A program made the translations under genes and the position numbers. Shown piece by piece: positions 37,290 to 37,562 of a DNA stretch of 37,562 nt (positions are counted from its first letter, which is position 1; every line of letters begins with the position of its first letter). A model generated the notes under the pieces. It saw only the letters and a list, made by a program, of their open reading frames with translations, ran no database searches and was not told the DNA's origin. Source of the DNA: Enterovibrio norvegicus DSM 15893 (lineage in GTDB: Bacteria; Pseudomonadota; Gammaproteobacteria; Enterobacterales; Vibrionaceae); NCBI RefSeq assembly GCF_900115495.1, contig NZ_FOWR01000047.1, forward strand, positions 1-37,562, in the 5' to 3' direction.

Positions 37290-37562
37290 TGAGGTCTTAC
37301 TTGCAGCTGTCCTGCTACGAAAGTGCTCCCTGCATCATTCCTTGATCAGTGGCTGAATCCTTCAGCGTTTTCCTTATCTCTCCGTCCTGGAGGTGTCCTT
37401 CGGTCTTACCATGACCCATCGAGCTTTCCTGTCTCGATTCTCGTCCTCATCCTGAGGGTGTCCTTAACTTCGTCCTGAAGTGATTCCTTAAGCCCCCATC
37501 CTGGGTTGTCCTAAGTGTCATCCTGACCGATAAAATTCCATTTCATCGCTACGGTTCCATCC
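37257..37562 (-). ncRNA. csrB: CsrB-family small RNA (5' end outside the window)
   Basis: CsrB RNAs bind and sequester many CsrA dimers, relieving translational repression. On the minus strand, 37562-37310 contains 20 GGA triplets, at least 15 of them AGGA, at roughly 8-20 nt spacing. Several sit in loops of short hairpins: CCCAGGATGGG, CTTCAGGACGAAG, CCTCAGGATGAGG and CTCCAGGACGGAG. A strong terminator ends the RNA. About 306 nt are visible; family members are about 350-420 nt, so some 5' sequence and the promoter (normally under the GacA/VarA response regulator) should lie to the right. The neighbourhood (yqcC, truC) matches E. coli csrB. No protein frame explains the region. Confidence 0.92.

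Noticed and set aside
37310-37562. possible repeat array or CRISPR-like element at the right edge
   Set aside because: The recurring TCCTGA/TCCTTA units are short and irregular, without constant repeats and spacers; the reverse strand reads as AGGA motifs of a CsrB RNA with a terminator.
1-37562. tRNA genes, insertion sequences, prophage or integron attC sites
   Set aside because: No cloverleaf-like sequences, transposase frames, phage genes or VCR-type repeats were recognised; a tRNAscan-SE and ISfinder run would confirm.

Overview
The window is a 37.6 kb piece of a gammaproteobacterial chromosome, almost certainly from the Vibrionaceae. This rests on the 16S rRNA 5' end, the gene families (YaeP, DUF4250, DUF3461/YaeH, YqcC, DUF3549, DUF3301), and gene order resembling the E. 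coli rrnH-gmhB...proS...tilS-accA-dnaE...bamA...rpsB-map-glnD region with Vibrio-like differences. Enterovibrio, Grimontia or Photobacterium are possible; the genus cannot be fixed by reading alone. Nearly everything is core genome. I see no prophage, insertion sequence, CRISPR array or integron.

Left edge (1-570): the 5' end of a 16S rRNA gene on the minus strand, its leader with boxA, and tandem P1/P2 promoters. 570-3750: gmhB (minus), then trmO and proS (plus). 3777-7054: an accessory signalling block of a response-regulator diguanylate cyclase (minus), a patatin-like phospholipase and a second diguanylate cyclase (plus). 7137-7531: yaeP and a DUF4250 gene. 7606-8955: an LeuT-fold (NSS) amino-acid transporter whose promoter overlaps a TrpR-operator-like palindrome. 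9142-10873: a small c-type cytochrome and tilS.

10977-30136 is one long minus-strand series in transcription order rpsB-tsf / pyrH-frr / uppS-cdsA-dxr-rseP-bamA-skp-lpxD-fabZ-lpxA-lpxB-rnhB-dnaE-accA. It links translation factors, UMP kinase, isoprenoid and undecaprenyl carrier synthesis, phospholipid synthesis, the sigma-E protease, outer-membrane protein assembly, lipid A synthesis, replication and fatty-acid synthesis. Hairpins after rpsB, tsf, frr and cdsA divide it into sub-operons. Several genes use TTG or GTG starts.

30137-34592: the conserved rpsB leader (S2 autoregulation) and divergent promoters, then map, glnD and yaeH. 34617-37209: truC-yqcC (minus) and a DUF3549-DUF3301 pair (plus). 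The right edge (37257-37562) is a minus-strand CsrB-type small RNA with about 20 GGA motifs and a strong terminator, truncated at its 5' end by the window border. It is the least obvious feature here, and its position beside yqcC/truC matches E. coli csrB.

The best leads for second-look work are the CsrB RNA, the TrpR-box transporter, the structured RNA between lpxD and fabZ, and the terminator-like hairpin directly upstream of uppS.
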